Shown: positions 26,013 through 35,363 of the stretch, one piece after another | Layout of the letters: the number at the start of each line of letters is the position of its first letter | Position numbering within the stretch: the stretch's first letter is position 1 | Made by a program: the position numbers and the translations under genes | Notes under the pieces: model-generated | Told to the model about the DNA's origin: nothing | Seen by the model: only the letters and a program-made list of their open reading frames with translations | Database searches by the model: none | Assembly (NCBI GenBank): GCA_003605035.1 | Contig: QZKJ01000005.1 | Span: 1-59,149, forward strand | DNA length: 59,149 nucleotides | Reading direction: 5' to 3' | From: Desulfurivibrio sp. | GTDB lineage: Bacteria > Desulfobacterota > Desulfobulbia > Desulfobulbales > SURF-16

Positions 26013-26160
26013 ATTTGCTCCTCCACCGTTGCCTTGATCGTGGGTTCTTCACACGATTTCTCTGACGGCAATTTTAGTGCCACCAGCTTTGCGGCTGCCA
26101 GAGGCTCGGCGGGAAATTTTGCCGGTCAACCCCGGGGAAGGAGCGAAGGGAAACCCCCTG

Positions 26161-26979
26161 TCACCTGACCACATTGACCCTGGCCGGTCCGTGCTGCACC
26201 GTCCGGTGGAACTCCACCGCCGGCCTGCCAAAGGCCATGGCATAGCCCAGGGTGTGCTCCTCCGGAATGCCGAGCCGCGGAATCAGGTCCGGGCAGAGGG
26301 AAAGCACCATCATGAACAGACCGTCCCACACCGTGCCTACCCCGCGGGCATGGGCCATCAGCTGGAAGGTGGTCAGGGCGATGTGGGTGTCCTGCACCGG
26401 ACAGGGGGCGTCCTGCGGGGCGCTGGTCACCAGCAGATGCGGCGCCCCCCGGAAGATGATATCCTTGCCCGACTCCTGCCAGGCCTTCACCGCCCGGCCG
26501 AGATACTGGCCGATGAACCCTTCCGGCAACTGTCCAGCGTCTTTCAGTCCCGCCAGACGCGCCATCACCTCTGCCCGCAGGGAATTCATGACCGCCCGCT
26601 CCTTGACCACGGAGAACAGCACGCCGCGGGCATTAACCCCGGTCGGGGCATGGCAGGCAATGTCCAGCAGCTCGTCAATCAGTTCCGGCGGCAGTTCCTC
26701 CTCCTTATAGCGGCGGATGGTTCTGCGGCCCTTGATCAGGGTCCCCAGCCTGGCCGGGTCCGGCATATTGCCGGCGAGCGGCTCGCTCTCATCGGGATTT
26801 TTGCCGAGAATCGAGATGGCGGCGGTGGGGCAGACGGCCAGGCAGTGCTGGCACTGGATGCAGGCCTGCTCGTCGGTGATCTTCGGGAACTCGTCCAGGG
26901 TGATGACCCCGGCCGGGCATTCAACCTCGCATTCGCCGCACTGGATGCAGCGCTCCTCATCGACACGAAACTGGATCAT
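26161..26979 (-). CDS. Nitroreductase-family protein with N-terminal double ferredoxin domain
   Basis: 272 aa. Two [4Fe-4S] motifs come first, CIQCGECEVECP (from about residue 11) and CIQCQHCLAVCP (from about 40), followed by a nitroreductase domain: RRTIRRYKEEELP, HAPTGVNARGVLF, and the closing GYAMAFGRPA. FMN binding and NAD(P)H- or ferredoxin-driven reduction are known of the family. The fusion lets electrons reach the flavin from ferredoxin; the acceptor is unknown. GGAGGATACC stands before the ATG. Common in anaerobes. Confidence 0.92.
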   Translation of the reverse strand: MIQFRVDEERCIQCGECEVECPAGVITLDEFPKITDEQACIQCQHCLAVCPTAAISILGKNPDESEPLAGNMPDPARLGTLIKGRRTIRRYKEEELPPELIDELLDIACHAPTGVNARGVLFSVVKERAVMNSLRAEVMARLAGLKDAGQLPEGFIGQYLGRAVKAWQESGKDIIFRGAPHLLVTSAPQDAPCPVQDTHIALTTFQLMAHARGVGTVWDGLFMMVLSLCPDLIPRLGIPEEHTLGYAMAFGRPAVEFHRTVQHGPARVNVVR

Positions 26980-27203
26980 GGTATCCTCCTTATATTTACC
27001 CGCAGCAGCCTTCCTGAAAGGGAGCTTCCCGGGTATCCGCCGGAAAAATCCAGAACAGCTGCCGCGTTCATTGCCGACTATGCCCGCTTACCGTACCAGG
27101 TGTACGCCAGGAAGACAATTTTTTCTCGGTGAATTCCGCCTGACCGCTATGCTCACCCGCAGTTCAAACTTGGCGACTGGCGGGCAATCCCCGCTGCAAC
27201 ATC

Positions 27204-27288
27204 GTGGTACTATTTGATATTATTTAAAAAAAATGTGGTACTTTGTCCACAAAAAAATTGACACAGCCCGGTTCAGGGGGTTTATGCT
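27204..27288 (+). promoter_or_regulatory. Candidate regulatory region upstream of the CGGC gene
   Basis: The octamer GTGGTACT occurs at 27204 and 27234, 30 bp apart, the second copy within a hairpin (TGTGG/CCACA, 27234-27251). TTGACA (27258-27263) and TATGCT (27283-27288) follow with a long 19-bp spacer. The gap 26980-27520 has no supportable gene. A weak promoter call. Confidence 0.3.
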
Positions 27289-27520
27289 GAGAGCAACTGA
27301 CAATTTTTTGTAACTATCCAGCAGCACCGCATCTGCTTTGTTATCGGCCCAGCCGCATACCCCATGTATAGCGGCCAGGCCTCTCTCGGTGTCTGCGCTT
27401 ACCGGTGCATCTGCGGCACTGCTGAACAGTTACAACACCGGGGCGATCGAACGTTTTTCGTCCCAGGCCGGGTAATAACAATTTTTTTCCTTATCACCCA
27501 TCATGACAAAGGAGAACGAA

Positions 27521-27865
27521 ATGAAGAAGGTAATGGTGGTAGCGTGCGGGTCATACATGGACAGCGGGTACGGCTGTCCGGGGGAATGGCGGTGTCTGAA
27601 GGCGGCGGCCCTGGGCGACGGCAAGTTCGAGGAGGAGTCCCAGGTCATCTCCATGGTGAAATGCCAGTGTCCGGGCCGCTCGACGGTGGCCAATATCGGC
27701 ATGGCGATCAAGCTGGCGGAAATCAAGCCGGATACCATCTATCTGAGCAGCTGCATGGCCAACGCCAAACCGGACTGCCCTTATTCCACCGCGGAGGAAA
27801 AGGCGCAGATGATAGAAGGCAAAACCGGCATCAAGGTTGTGCTCGGCACCCACAGCTATACCTGA
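27521..27865 (+). CDS. CGGC-domain protein
   Basis: 114 aa from ATG 27521 (AAAGGAG upstream). Cysteines are placed as in CGGC-domain proteins: VVACGSYMDSGYGCPGEWRC near the N-terminus, then MVKCQCPGR, SSCMANAKPDCPYS. The name motif is replaced by variants, but the spacing and the ISMVKCQCPGR strand agree. The domain is proposed to bind metals or Fe-S and occurs chiefly in strict anaerobes; function is unknown. Monocistronic: next gene is convergent, with a hairpin between. Confidence 0.8.
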   Translation: MKKVMVVACGSYMDSGYGCPGEWRCLKAAALGDGKFEEESQVISMVKCQCPGRSTVANIGMAIKLAEIKPDTIYLSSCMANAKPDCPYSTAEEKAQMIEGKTGIKVVLGTHSYT

Positions 27866-27899
27866 CAGGCTGGCTTTACCGGCGCCGATCACTCCTGCA

Positions 27900-27923
27900 G
27901 GGGAGGGGCTGCGGTCCCTCCCC
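27900..27923. terminator. Hairpin between convergent genes
   Basis: GGGGAGGG (27900-27907) and CCCTCCCC (27916-27923) around an 8-nt loop, between the CGGC gene and the convergent porin gene. GC-rich stem, no T-run on either side, so termination is only probable. Confidence 0.45.
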
Positions 27924-27972
27924 CGTCATCTCCTCTCCTGCCCCGACCGGTTTCACCCGTGCGCAGGCAACT

Positions 27973-29337
27973 TTACAGGATTTCCACGGAGAAGCTGTAC
28001 TGCCACTCCACAAAGACCCAGTTCGCCTCCTCGCCGGAGGCCAGGCTCTCGGCAAATTCATCGGGCCAGAAATGGCCGAAGCCGACCTGCACCGTGTTGC
28101 CTTTGGGGAGATCAAATTTTCCCACCAGGTCAAACTCTCTGCCCACCTCATCGCCTGATCTGCCCGTTTTATCGCGGTAAAGGGAGGCATTGAGGTACCA
28201 GGCATCCTTTTCCTCGGCCAGCAGGAATTTATGGAACTCCGCCTTCAGATAGATCCAGTCCCGCGGTCTGATCTCCAGGTTGAGCTGGGCATCCCTGAGA
28301 TTCATCCAGTGGAAGAAATTCATGCGGCCATACATGGTATCCCTGGCCCCGAACGCCCCATCAAAGGTCTCATGCCTGGTATCCGCCGGGTCGGCATCGC
28401 CTGAGGCGAAGCTGTATTCGACGCTCATTCTCGGCTGCAGGCGGACACGTTTCCAGGTGTAAGCCAGCAGCCCATTATAGCCGTATGCCCGGATATCGTC
28501 CTGACCATAATCGCCAAACTGCCGCACCCAGGTGAGAGCACAGTCAAACCCGCGCAGACCGGTTGCGGAGAGCCTGAAACCACCGTAGTAGGAATCAAGA
28601 TTTCCGCTGCCGCCGTCCTCGCCGGTATAAAATTCATGGTCATCCCGTTTGCTCATGAAAAAGGGCTCAACCACAAAGGGGAAAAGGCCGGCGCCGGGGC
28701 TGTACTGCCCGTAAACGCCAAAGGATTCGTAGAAATGGCGGTGGTTCAGGCTGAACTCTACCGGCTCATGCACCACGGTCCGGCCATAGTAGGCATCGAC
28801 AAAGCCGGCCGTGAAGAGGTAGGAAAGTTTGGCCGCATCCCACAGCCAGCTGCCGGTATTGCCCCACTCACCCGGCCCGAAGATCCGTTTGTCCCCATAG
28901 TAGATCCGCTGTCTTCCCACTTTTGCCGTCAGCGGGATATCTGCGGGCTTGACGAACTCCAGGTAGGTCTCCCACAACTCCCATTGATCCTGATTGGGAT
29001 TGTTCTCCATCCCCAGTTTTCCGTTGTAGAAAGCGCTGTCCGGCAGCGCCCGGTCCCAGCATTCCGAATCCTGCAGCCAGAGGGCCAGATGGATCTTCTC
29101 CGCAGGCTTATAGTCAAGGCCGGCCCTGAATCTCCCCAGCAGAAAGCCGTCGTCGGCCTCCCCTTGGCCGGGATCCTCGCCATAGTACTTCTGGTTGAAG
29201 TTATCCTGCCATTCATAGCGGAAACGCATGGACATGCCGAATGCGAGGCGGTCATCCGCGGCGGCCCCGGCAATGGGCAGCAGGGAAAGGATGAGCAGGC
29301 CGTGAAGGATAGGCAGGATTTTTCCTGACCTGGTCAT
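27973..29337 (-). CDS. Outer-membrane beta-barrel porin, alginate-export-like
   Basis: 454 aa. A signal peptide occupies residues 1-27 (ILPILHGLLILSLLPIAGAAA). The remainder is a barrel with alternating aromatic strands: FRYEWQDNFNQKYYGED, GRFRAGLDYKPAEKIHLALWLQD, KVGRQRIYYGDKRIFGPGEW and a closing ANWVFVEWQYSF. The GRQ-Y-GD-R segment is characteristic of the alginate-export/AlgE-like porin group. The substrate is unknown; adjacent GH13 and other carbohydrate genes suggest a sugar polymer or oligomer. A divergent promoter region with the amylase gene (29338-29666) contains an inverted repeat. Confidence 0.82.
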   Translation of the reverse strand: MTRSGKILPILHGLLILSLLPIAGAAADDRLAFGMSMRFRYEWQDNFNQKYYGEDPGQGEADDGFLLGRFRAGLDYKPAEKIHLALWLQDSECWDRALPDSAFYNGKLGMENNPNQDQWELWETYLEFVKPADIPLTAKVGRQRIYYGDKRIFGPGEWGNTGSWLWDAAKLSYLFTAGFVDAYYGRTVVHEPVEFSLNHRHFYESFGVYGQYSPGAGLFPFVVEPFFMSKRDDHEFYTGEDGGSGNLDSYYGGFRLSATGLRGFDCALTWVRQFGDYGQDDIRAYGYNGLLAYTWKRVRLQPRMSVEYSFASGDADPADTRHETFDGAFGARDTMYGRMNFFHWMNLRDAQLNLEIRPRDWIYLKAEFHKFLLAEEKDAWYLNASLYRDKTGRSGDEVGREFDLVGKFDLPKGNTVQVGFGHFWPDEFAESLASGEEANWVFVEWQYSFSVEIL

Positions 29338-29454
29338 TTGCTGGTTAACCTCTGCTTGAAAAGTTTTTTATCGTTACCAGCAATTCCCAGCCCAGCGGCG
29401 CGGATGGTGCAGGCACTTTGCTGTTTTTGCGGAGCACAACTGTTCCCCGCGTTG

Positions 29455-29478
29455 ATGGGTATCGTAAAATATACCCAT
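29455..29478. promoter_or_regulatory. Inverted repeat in the porin/amylase divergent region
   Basis: ATGGGTAT (29455-29462) and ATACCCAT (29471-29478) flank 8 bp, an operator-like arrangement within the 329-bp intergenic stretch 29338-29666, which contains no gene. No matching regulator gene was found. Confidence 0.4.
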
Positions 29479-29666
29479 GGTCAAGATATTTCTCCCTGCG
29501 GCCGGCCCGGCCAGCAGGGTGCGACAATCTGCCGCATTTACATCCTGCTCCCGCCATTATACTTCATTGTTAGGATAACAGAAGATGATGCCGGACAGCG
29601 CGACAGGGAGATTGGACTGTCGCCCTGCCCCTTCAAAAGCCACCCCAAATGACAAGGAGAACCGCT

Positions 29667-30977
29667 ATGAGACTGATGCAAACCTTCTACTGGGACTGCC
29701 CCCGGGCCGAGGGAAAAGAGGGGCAGTGGTGGAAGCATCTGCAGGCCACCCTCCCCGCCCTGGCAAAAATCGGCATCACCGCCCTGTGGCTGCCGCCCTC
29801 TGCCAAGTCAAGCCATGTGGACAGCATGGGTTACGCGCCCTATGATTACTACGATCAGGGCGAGTTCAATCAGAAGGGTGGGGTGGGGACCTGGTTCGGC
29901 TCAACTGCCGAGCTGCGGGCCCTGACCAGGGCGGCCCACGACCAGGGCATGATCGTCCTGGCCGATGCGGTGCTCAACCACTGCGACATAGGCGACGCCA
30001 AGGAGGTCAATCCCCTCACCGGCAGGGAGCTGCTGACGAAATTCACGCCGAAATCCGGCAAGTTCGCCCGTGACTGGAGCAATTTTCATCCCTGCGAATA
30101 CTCCTCCGCCGACGCCGGCTCCTTTTACGGTGATCTGGAAGGCTACGATCTGCCCGACCTCTGCCATGACAATCCCTACACCTATCTGGGCGTGATGGAA
30201 TACATCCGCTACCTGAAGGACCGGCAGCAGGGCATCGGCTACGACGGCTTCCGCTTTGATGCGGTCAAATACTACGATTCCTGGATCGTGCAGAGCATCC
30301 AGGAGTGGCAGAAGTGCTTCGGCGTGGTGGAGTACTGGGATGGCAGCAAGGACGCCATCAAAGGTTATCTCGATTACGTGCGCTGGTCCTGCTCCGCCTT
30401 TGATTTCCCGCTCTTCTATGCCCTGCGGGAGATGTGCGACAACCCCCATTACGATATGCGCCGGTTGTGGGGCAGCGGCCTGATCTATGATGTCCCCATG
30501 CATAGTGTCACCTTCTGCGACAACCACGACACCGACCGCAGCCAGCCCATTGTCAACGACAAGCTGCTGGCCTACGCCATTATCCTGACCCACGAGGGCG
30601 TGCCCTGCATCTACTGGAGAGATTATTACAACTACGGCCTGGCCCTGCCGGAGAGTCCCGGCGGCATTGACAATTTGTGCCGGATTCACCGCGATCATGC
30701 CGGCGGCGCAACGAGCCTGCTCTACAGCGACGAGCGTCTCTACATTGCCCAGCGCCATGGTTACCAGAGCCAGAAAGGCCTGGTGGTGGTGGTCAATACC
30801 GACCCCATGGCCTGGCGCGGGGCCTGGGTGCAAACCAGATGGCCCAATAACTCGCTCACCTGCGCCGCCTGGTGGGGCCGCGACACCAGCCAGCCTTACG
30901 GTCAGCACACGGACGGCGGCGGCTGGACCCAACTCTTTGCCCCGCCGCGCGGCTATGCGGTTTATCTGCCGGGCTAA
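29667..30977 (+). CDS. GH13 alpha-amylase, cytoplasmic
   Basis: 436 aa from ATG 29667 (AAGGAG upstream; the earlier in-frame ATG at 29649 has no site). A (beta/alpha)8 enzyme: LMQTFYWDCP and DSMGYAPYDYYDQGEFNQKG at the start, then VLADAVLNH (region I), GFRFDAVKY with nucleophile Asp198 (II), VVEYWDG with acid Glu222 (III) and CDNHDTDR with Asp288 (IV). A C-terminal beta domain closes the protein. No signal peptide, so it degrades internal or imported alpha-glucan. It resembles the bacterial/plant-type GH13_5/6 group. Convergent to the hydrolase gene at 31005. Confidence 0.93.
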   Translation: MRLMQTFYWDCPRAEGKEGQWWKHLQATLPALAKIGITALWLPPSAKSSHVDSMGYAPYDYYDQGEFNQKGGVGTWFGSTAELRALTRAAHDQGMIVLADAVLNHCDIGDAKEVNPLTGRELLTKFTPKSGKFARDWSNFHPCEYSSADAGSFYGDLEGYDLPDLCHDNPYTYLGVMEYIRYLKDRQQGIGYDGFRFDAVKYYDSWIVQSIQEWQKCFGVVEYWDGSKDAIKGYLDYVRWSCSAFDFPLFYALREMCDNPHYDMRRLWGSGLIYDVPMHSVTFCDNHDTDRSQPIVNDKLLAYAIILTHEGVPCIYWRDYYNYGLALPESPGGIDNLCRIHRDHAGGATSLLYSDERLYIAQRHGYQSQKGLVVVVNTDPMAWRGAWVQTRWPNNSLTCAAWWGRDTSQPYGQHTDGGGWTQLFAPPRGYAVYLPG

Positions 30978-31004
30978 GGAATGGAAGAGGCGAAATAATT
31001 TCGC

Positions 31005-31433
31005 TCATGCCTGGCCGGCAAACTGTTTCAGCCAGTCGGCCAGCAGTTCCTGCGCCTCGGAAACGCGGCTGTAGCGCCGGACCTGCAGGGCCGGGTTGCC
31101 GGCGACCATGGCCGAGAGGCGTCTGTTTGCCCCGGGCCGGTACAGACAGAGGATCTGTTTGCCCAGGGTCTGGGCCAGGCCGATTTCATAGCCGACCCCC
31201 AGGGAGGGGGTGGTAACCTCGGCGATCACCAGATCGGCGGCCGCCAGCCACCCCATGTCCCGCTGAAAAATCTCCTCCTCGGTCAGGGATTTCTCCTCCT
31301 GCAGCAGCCCGTCATCTCCCACATGCTCGGTGAGCACCGTGCCAAAGCTTTTCAGGTAAGTGATCAGCCGGGCATAGAGTTGCCCATCTTCGCGCCCTGC
31401 CCGGATGGCCCCGGCAAAATAGATGTTGAGCAT
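31005..31433 (-). CDS. Nucleoside 2-deoxyribosyltransferase / DNPH1-like hydrolase
   Basis: 142 aa. IYFAGAIRAGRED at the start, then QRDMGWLAAADLVIAEVTTPSLGVGYEIGLA with the catalytic Glu in the GYE triad, and KQILCLYRPG. In DNPH1 this fold cleaves 2'-deoxynucleoside 5'-monophosphates at the N-glycosidic bond; in the bacterial transferases it exchanges bases. The GAIRGGR-like N-terminus points to the DNPH1 branch. Thirteen bases separate it from the PpiC gene upstream, so they are likely co-transcribed; the pairing has no obvious functional logic. Confidence 0.85.
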   Translation of the reverse strand: MLNIYFAGAIRAGREDGQLYARLITYLKSFGTVLTEHVGDDGLLQEEKSLTEEEIFQRDMGWLAAADLVIAEVTTPSLGVGYEIGLAQTLGKQILCLYRPGANRRLSAMVAGNPALQVRRYSRVSEAQELLADWLKQFAGQA

Positions 31434-31446
31434 CCGCCTCCTCCGT

Positions 31447-32034
31447 TCATCTGTACGTGGAAAATGGCGAGATCATCGCCAGGGGACGGCCCGGGTCAGC
31501 AACCGCCATCAGCCGGTGCAGGGCCTGCCGCAAAAGAATCCGTTTCGCCTCCCAGGGCTGGTCGCTGAAGGGCCTGGCTTTCCCGGCCCTCTTCTGGTCA
31601 AGTCGAAAGCACCAGAAGCCGTTGTCAACCTCGAAAACCGGGCTGATCTCCCCGGGCTGCAGGCGGGCCAGCTGCTGATCAAGCGGCTCAAGGGGATCGA
31701 GAAAGCGGGAGCCCAGGCCCCCGCCCAGCTCCCGGGTCGCCCCCTGGGACACCTGGGCCGCCACCGTGGCGAAATCCTCCCCGGCCAGCAGCCGGTCCCT
31801 GGCCTGACTGCAGCGGTTTTCCTGCTCCAGCCAGCGCTCCGTGCCGTCCAGCCGATGGGCAAAACAGAAGATGCCGCTGAGCTCTACCTCTTTCGGCGGC
31901 AGCAGCGGTTCGTCCTGCAGCCGGGCCAGGGCCAGGGGGATGGTCTGGCTGACCGCTGCCGCGAATTCCTGCCGGCGCTCCTGCAGTGCTTTGGCCAGCT
32001 CTGTGGTTGACAGGGGAGGAAGCATGCCGCCCAT
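31447..32034 (-). CDS. PpiC-type peptidyl-prolyl isomerase domain protein
   Basis: 195 aa. The central part is a rotamase (parvulin) domain: GEDFATVAAQVSQG, GGGLGSRFLDPLEPLDQQLARLQPGEISPVFEVDNGFWCFRLDQKR. No signal peptide is seen from this start. The frame is open for 25 codons further upstream (CTG and ATT possible starts), directly back to the stop of the GHL10 gene, so the true N-terminus may lie upstream of the two ATGs (32034 and 32025). Middle gene of a probable three-gene unit GHL10-ppiC-hydrolase. Folding of exported proteins is the usual role of such domains. Confidence 0.78.
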   Translation of the reverse strand: MGGMLPPLSTTELAKALQERRQEFAAAVSQTIPLALARLQDEPLLPPKEVELSGIFCFAHRLDGTERWLEQENRCSQARDRLLAGEDFATVAAQVSQGATRELGGGLGSRFLDPLEPLDQQLARLQPGEISPVFEVDNGFWCFRLDQKRAGKARPFSDQPWEAKRILLRQALHRLMAVADPGRPLAMISPFSTYR

Positions 32035-32109
32035 GGCCTTGGCCAGAATTGCCTGCAGGGGGTTGTCTTGACTTGTCTGGTCCCAGGACCCGCCCGGGAT
32101 GCAGTTGAT

Positions 32110-33381
32110 TCAGGGGGGGAGAGGTTTGACGCTGGAAAGGTGGACGATGCCTCTTGCCCCATCGGTGTAGGCCGTTACCGGCTCGGCGCCTTGCAGCAGG
32201 TGGCCGAGGCTGAAGAGGGCAATGCCGTTATAGCCGTTATCCCGGGCGCTCTGCGCCTCCTCGGCAATCCGGCCGGCATCCTTGATATAGGCGCCGAGCC
32301 CGGCCCACATCTCTACCCGTGACCCCTGCCCGCGGCCTGCGGCCACCTCCCGCAGCTGGGCCGCTACCCGCTGGCTGCTGCCGAAATAGGCCATGGGGTA
32401 CAGGGCGTCAAGCTGCCCGCTGGCCGCCCAGCTCCGCCAGTCCTGACCGTTTTCCAGGTAGGCCTGGCCCGGGTCCGGAAAGACCGCGGCCGACAGGGTG
32501 ATGCCTGGGCCGCCATGTTTTTTTATGGCCTGGCGCACATCGTTGAGAAGGGCCGTCACCTCGGCGGCCCGCCTCTCCTTCCAGTAGAGCGCCCCGGTGG
32601 TGAGAAGCCGGTCAGCCGGGGCCATCCGGCCATACAGCCAGTCAAACAGCGCATCCCGGCTCAGCTGCCCGGGCAGCAGGCGGGGGTCGATGCCCACTTT
32701 CCGGGTAAACTCCCGGCCAAGCTCGCCGCTCCCGCCAAAGGCCGGACCGGGGTAGCGGATAAAGTCAAGATGAATGCCGCTGAGCGGATAACGGCTGACC
32801 AGCTCCCGCACCACCTCGACAAACAGCCTGCGGTAGGCCGGGGAAGCCGGGTCGGCATATACCCCCTCCAGCCAGTTCCGTTTCAAGTCAAATTCGCTGT
32901 AGGCGGTGAGCGGCCAGCCCTGATCATCGCTTAAAATCCAGGGCTGACCAGGGAAGCCGGGGTGGCCCTGATTTTTCGGCGGGGTTGTCTCACCCCACAG
33001 GTAATACACATTGAGCCAGGCCTGCACCGGCAGGGGAGCGCATTGGGCCAGGGTACGGGCCAGGGGATCAAAATCGGCAGCGGTCCCGGCCAGATTCTCC
33101 GGCCAGGGCGCCACGTCACTGCGGTAAAAGGCGTCGGCCCGGCCCCGCACCTGGACCAGCAGTTCGTCAAACCCGCTGTTTTTCGCCGTGGTGCAGATGC
33201 TGTCAATTTCCCGGGGTGAATCCACATCAAAACGGGTGACCCAGGCCGCGGTTCTGGTCCGGGGATAACAGGCCGTACAGTTCAGCAGGACCAGCAGGGG
33301 AAGAAGGAGGAAACAGAGACCCCGCCTGCCGTGGCAGGCAGGGTATAATGGGGATTTTCGGCTATCGCGGCGGATGGGCAT
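32110..33381 (-). CDS. Glycosyl-hydrolase-like 10 (GHL10/DUF187) family protein, exported
   Basis: 423 aa. A basic N-terminus and hydrophobic stretch (LCFLLLPLLVLLNCTAC, about residues 22-38) indicate export, probably as a lipoprotein though the lipobox is imperfect. The GHL10 domain follows: AAWVTRFDVDSPREIDSICTTA, FDELLVQVRGRADAFY, VQAWLNVYYLWG, IHLDFIRYPGP and YPMAYFG. This TIM-barrel family includes enzymes acting on peptidoglycan-type or other polysaccharides; the substrate is unclear. The Asp in LDFIRYP is probably catalytic. First gene of the unit reading to 31005. Confidence 0.85.
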   Translation of the reverse strand: MPIRRDSRKSPLYPACHGRRGLCFLLLPLLVLLNCTACYPRTRTAAWVTRFDVDSPREIDSICTTAKNSGFDELLVQVRGRADAFYRSDVAPWPENLAGTAADFDPLARTLAQCAPLPVQAWLNVYYLWGETTPPKNQGHPGFPGQPWILSDDQGWPLTAYSEFDLKRNWLEGVYADPASPAYRRLFVEVVRELVSRYPLSGIHLDFIRYPGPAFGGSGELGREFTRKVGIDPRLLPGQLSRDALFDWLYGRMAPADRLLTTGALYWKERRAAEVTALLNDVRQAIKKHGGPGITLSAAVFPDPGQAYLENGQDWRSWAASGQLDALYPMAYFGSSQRVAAQLREVAAGRGQGSRVEMWAGLGAYIKDAGRIAEEAQSARDNGYNGIALFSLGHLLQGAEPVTAYTDGARGIVHLSSVKPLPP

Positions 33382-33564
33382 CAGACGAACTTTGGCAAGG
33401 GTAATAGTCGTTTACGCGCTCTCTGGACAATTGCTGGGCAACGCGGAAATTTTTCCAACCTCTCTCTATCCTAGGCGGATTGGCCGGGAAAGACAATGGC
33501 AAACAGAAGAGGAAAAGTTCTTCCGCGGAAAGTGCGGCGGCGGCGCCAGGTAACGCTGCCGGCG

Positions 33565-35127
33565 CTAACAGTGTTCAGGCGCGTCGGGGGCCGCAGCAGG
33601 CAGCGTCACCTGGAAGCGCGCCCCCCTGCCCGGCACTGACGATACGCCAATGGCGCCGTGGTGGTTCTCCACCACCTTTTGCACGCTGTACAGGCCGATG
33701 CCGGTCCCCTTGCGGCTGCCGGGCACCTGGAAATACTGTTCAAATATCTTTTCATGATACTGTTCGGCAATGCCGGGGCCATCGTCAACAACCGCAAAAA
33801 CGATATCACCGTTATTTTTGCCCAGCTCCATCTCGATGGATTGCCTGGCATATTTGCCGGCATTGCCGAGCAGATTTTCCAGCATGGTTTTCAGCTGGCA
33901 ACGGTCACCGGTGATGCTGATCCCATCCAGTTTGTCCCAGGAGCCTCTTGGGGCATGGTTGATGGTCAGACTGATGCCCCGCTCTTCCAGAGCAACGATG
34001 AAGCTGCCTGCCACGGTGACCGCCAGTTCGGTCAGGTTCACCTCTTCCGGTTTGAATACACCCAGGGATAATTTATCCCGCAGATCCTTGGAGGTCGCTT
34101 CAATGGTATCGAGCAGCTGCTGGGCAGATTTCTCAATACTCTGCAGATACCTTTCCACATCATCGCTGGATTTTGCCTTGCCGGCCAGCAATCTGCGGGT
34201 GAAGCCCTGGATGGGCGTCAGCGGCCCTTTCAGATCATGGATGAGCACCGAGATGAATTTTTCCCGCTGCCGGTTCAGGGCCTCGGTCCGTTCCTCCACC
34301 AGGTCCTCAAGGTGCAGGCGGTACTCCTCCAGCTCCTTTTCACTCTGTTTGCGGAGGGCTACCATGTGATTGATGTTTTTGCTGAGCAGGCCGATCTCAT
34401 TGTTTTCGTCATAGTCGACGTGAACCGCAAGGTCACCATGGGCGATGCGGTCCACCTTTTCAGTGATATCGGCAAGGGGGCGGGTGATGCTTCTGGTAAT
34501 GGCAACGGCGGCAAACAGGCCGATAATGATGGAAAACATATCGATCATGATGAAGGTATTGCGCGTTGTTGTGTAGGTGTGCAACGCCTTTTCATAATTC
34601 ATGGCAGCATATTTTTTCTGCAGGGCGACCATGTCGTTCAAGCTGTCCAGCCAGCCCCACTGACGACTTCTCACCTCCCGCACCAGCAGCCTGATCCCTT
34701 CGTCCCGCCTGTTGGCCATCCCGAGTTCAATGACCTGGTCCCATAAGGGTCTGGTCTCTTCACGGCCTTTGATGATCCGGGCAAGAATTGCCCTGCCCTC
34801 CGCATCCTTGACGATTTCGGCAAGTTTGGCATGGGCCAGGGCATAGTCACTTTCCTCTTTTTCGATGCGGGTCAATTCAAATTCCTTATCAGCCTGTTCC
34901 TGCAACAGCAGGATATTTCTGATGATAACCGCCTTATGCCGGGCAAGGAACCGCATCTCCTGGGCCAGTTCGACTTCCACATTGGTTTCGTTGATGATCA
35001 TTTCCAGCCCTTTCCTGATCTTTACCATGCTGACGAATTCAATGATCCCGAGCGCGACAATGATAAGGGAAAAGATCGCTATCATGATCCCGATTCTTAC
35101 GGCAATTTTGGCATTACGGAAAAGCAT
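33565..35127 (-). CDS. Orphan membrane sensor histidine kinase
   Basis: 520 aa from ATG 35127, chosen because it begins just before the first membrane helix (IGIMIAIFSLIIVALGI). A periplasmic four-helix region (about 45-200) precedes a second helix (FIMIDMFSIIIGLFAAV), a HAMP domain (ITRSITRPLADITEKV to MVALRKQ), a coiled coil and the kinase core: H-box ISVLIHDLKGPLTPIQGF with the phospho-His, N-box LENLLGNAGKYA, G1 DDGPGIA and G2 GTGIGLY. No response regulator is adjacent, so its partner is elsewhere. The stimulus is unknown. Upstream lies a 9-bp-period array. Confidence 0.9.
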   Translation of the reverse strand: MLFRNAKIAVRIGIMIAIFSLIIVALGIIEFVSMVKIRKGLEMIINETNVEVELAQEMRFLARHKAVIIRNILLLQEQADKEFELTRIEKEESDYALAHAKLAEIVKDAEGRAILARIIKGREETRPLWDQVIELGMANRRDEGIRLLVREVRSRQWGWLDSLNDMVALQKKYAAMNYEKALHTYTTTRNTFIMIDMFSIIIGLFAAVAITRSITRPLADITEKVDRIAHGDLAVHVDYDENNEIGLLSKNINHMVALRKQSEKELEEYRLHLEDLVEERTEALNRQREKFISVLIHDLKGPLTPIQGFTRRLLAGKAKSSDDVERYLQSIEKSAQQLLDTIEATSKDLRDKLSLGVFKPEEVNLTELAVTVAGSFIVALEERGISLTINHAPRGSWDKLDGISITGDRCQLKTMLENLLGNAGKYARQSIEMELGKNNGDIVFAVVDDGPGIAEQYHEKIFEQYFQVPGSRKGTGIGLYSVQKVVENHHGAIGVSSVPGRGARFQVTLPAAAPDAPEHC

Positions 35128-35262
35128 CTTTACATCACCTTGAACGTTAAGCAGAGAAGCAATGTGACTTTCGTTGGCCGGATTACTATAATCCGGAGGC
35201 AGGAGAGCGTCCACATCATATTGAAAAAACTGGAGTTGTGGCGGGAGTCGTTTTTTAAGCAC

Positions 35263-35363
35263 TTAAAGTGCCTAAAGTTGCGGTACTTTTATACGCTTCA
35301 GGCACTTCAGACACTTTAAGTACTTCAGGCACTCTAGGCACTTTAGCGCACTTTAGACACTCC
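35263..35363 (-). repeat. 9-bp-period repeat element, copy 1
   Basis: Read on the minus strand from immediately after the GH15 stop: AGTGTCTAA, AGTGCGCTAA, AGTGCCTAG, AGTGCCTGA, AGTACTTAA, AGTGTCTGA, AGTGCCTGA, AGCGTATAA, then AAAGTACCGCAACTTTAGGC and ACTT. The final part carries TTTAGGCACTT, the inverse of the unit, so the element has an inverted end. A relative lies at 42264. Confidence 0.75.

Noticed and set aside
32022..32112. The GHL10 stop (TGA) is in frame with the PpiC gene 25 codons later, suggesting a Sec or readthrough fusion.
   Set aside because: The sequence after the TGA has no conserved Cys context and no convincing SECIS; the two domains are not known as a fusion. Coincidence of frame is enough, though the PpiC start may lie upstream.
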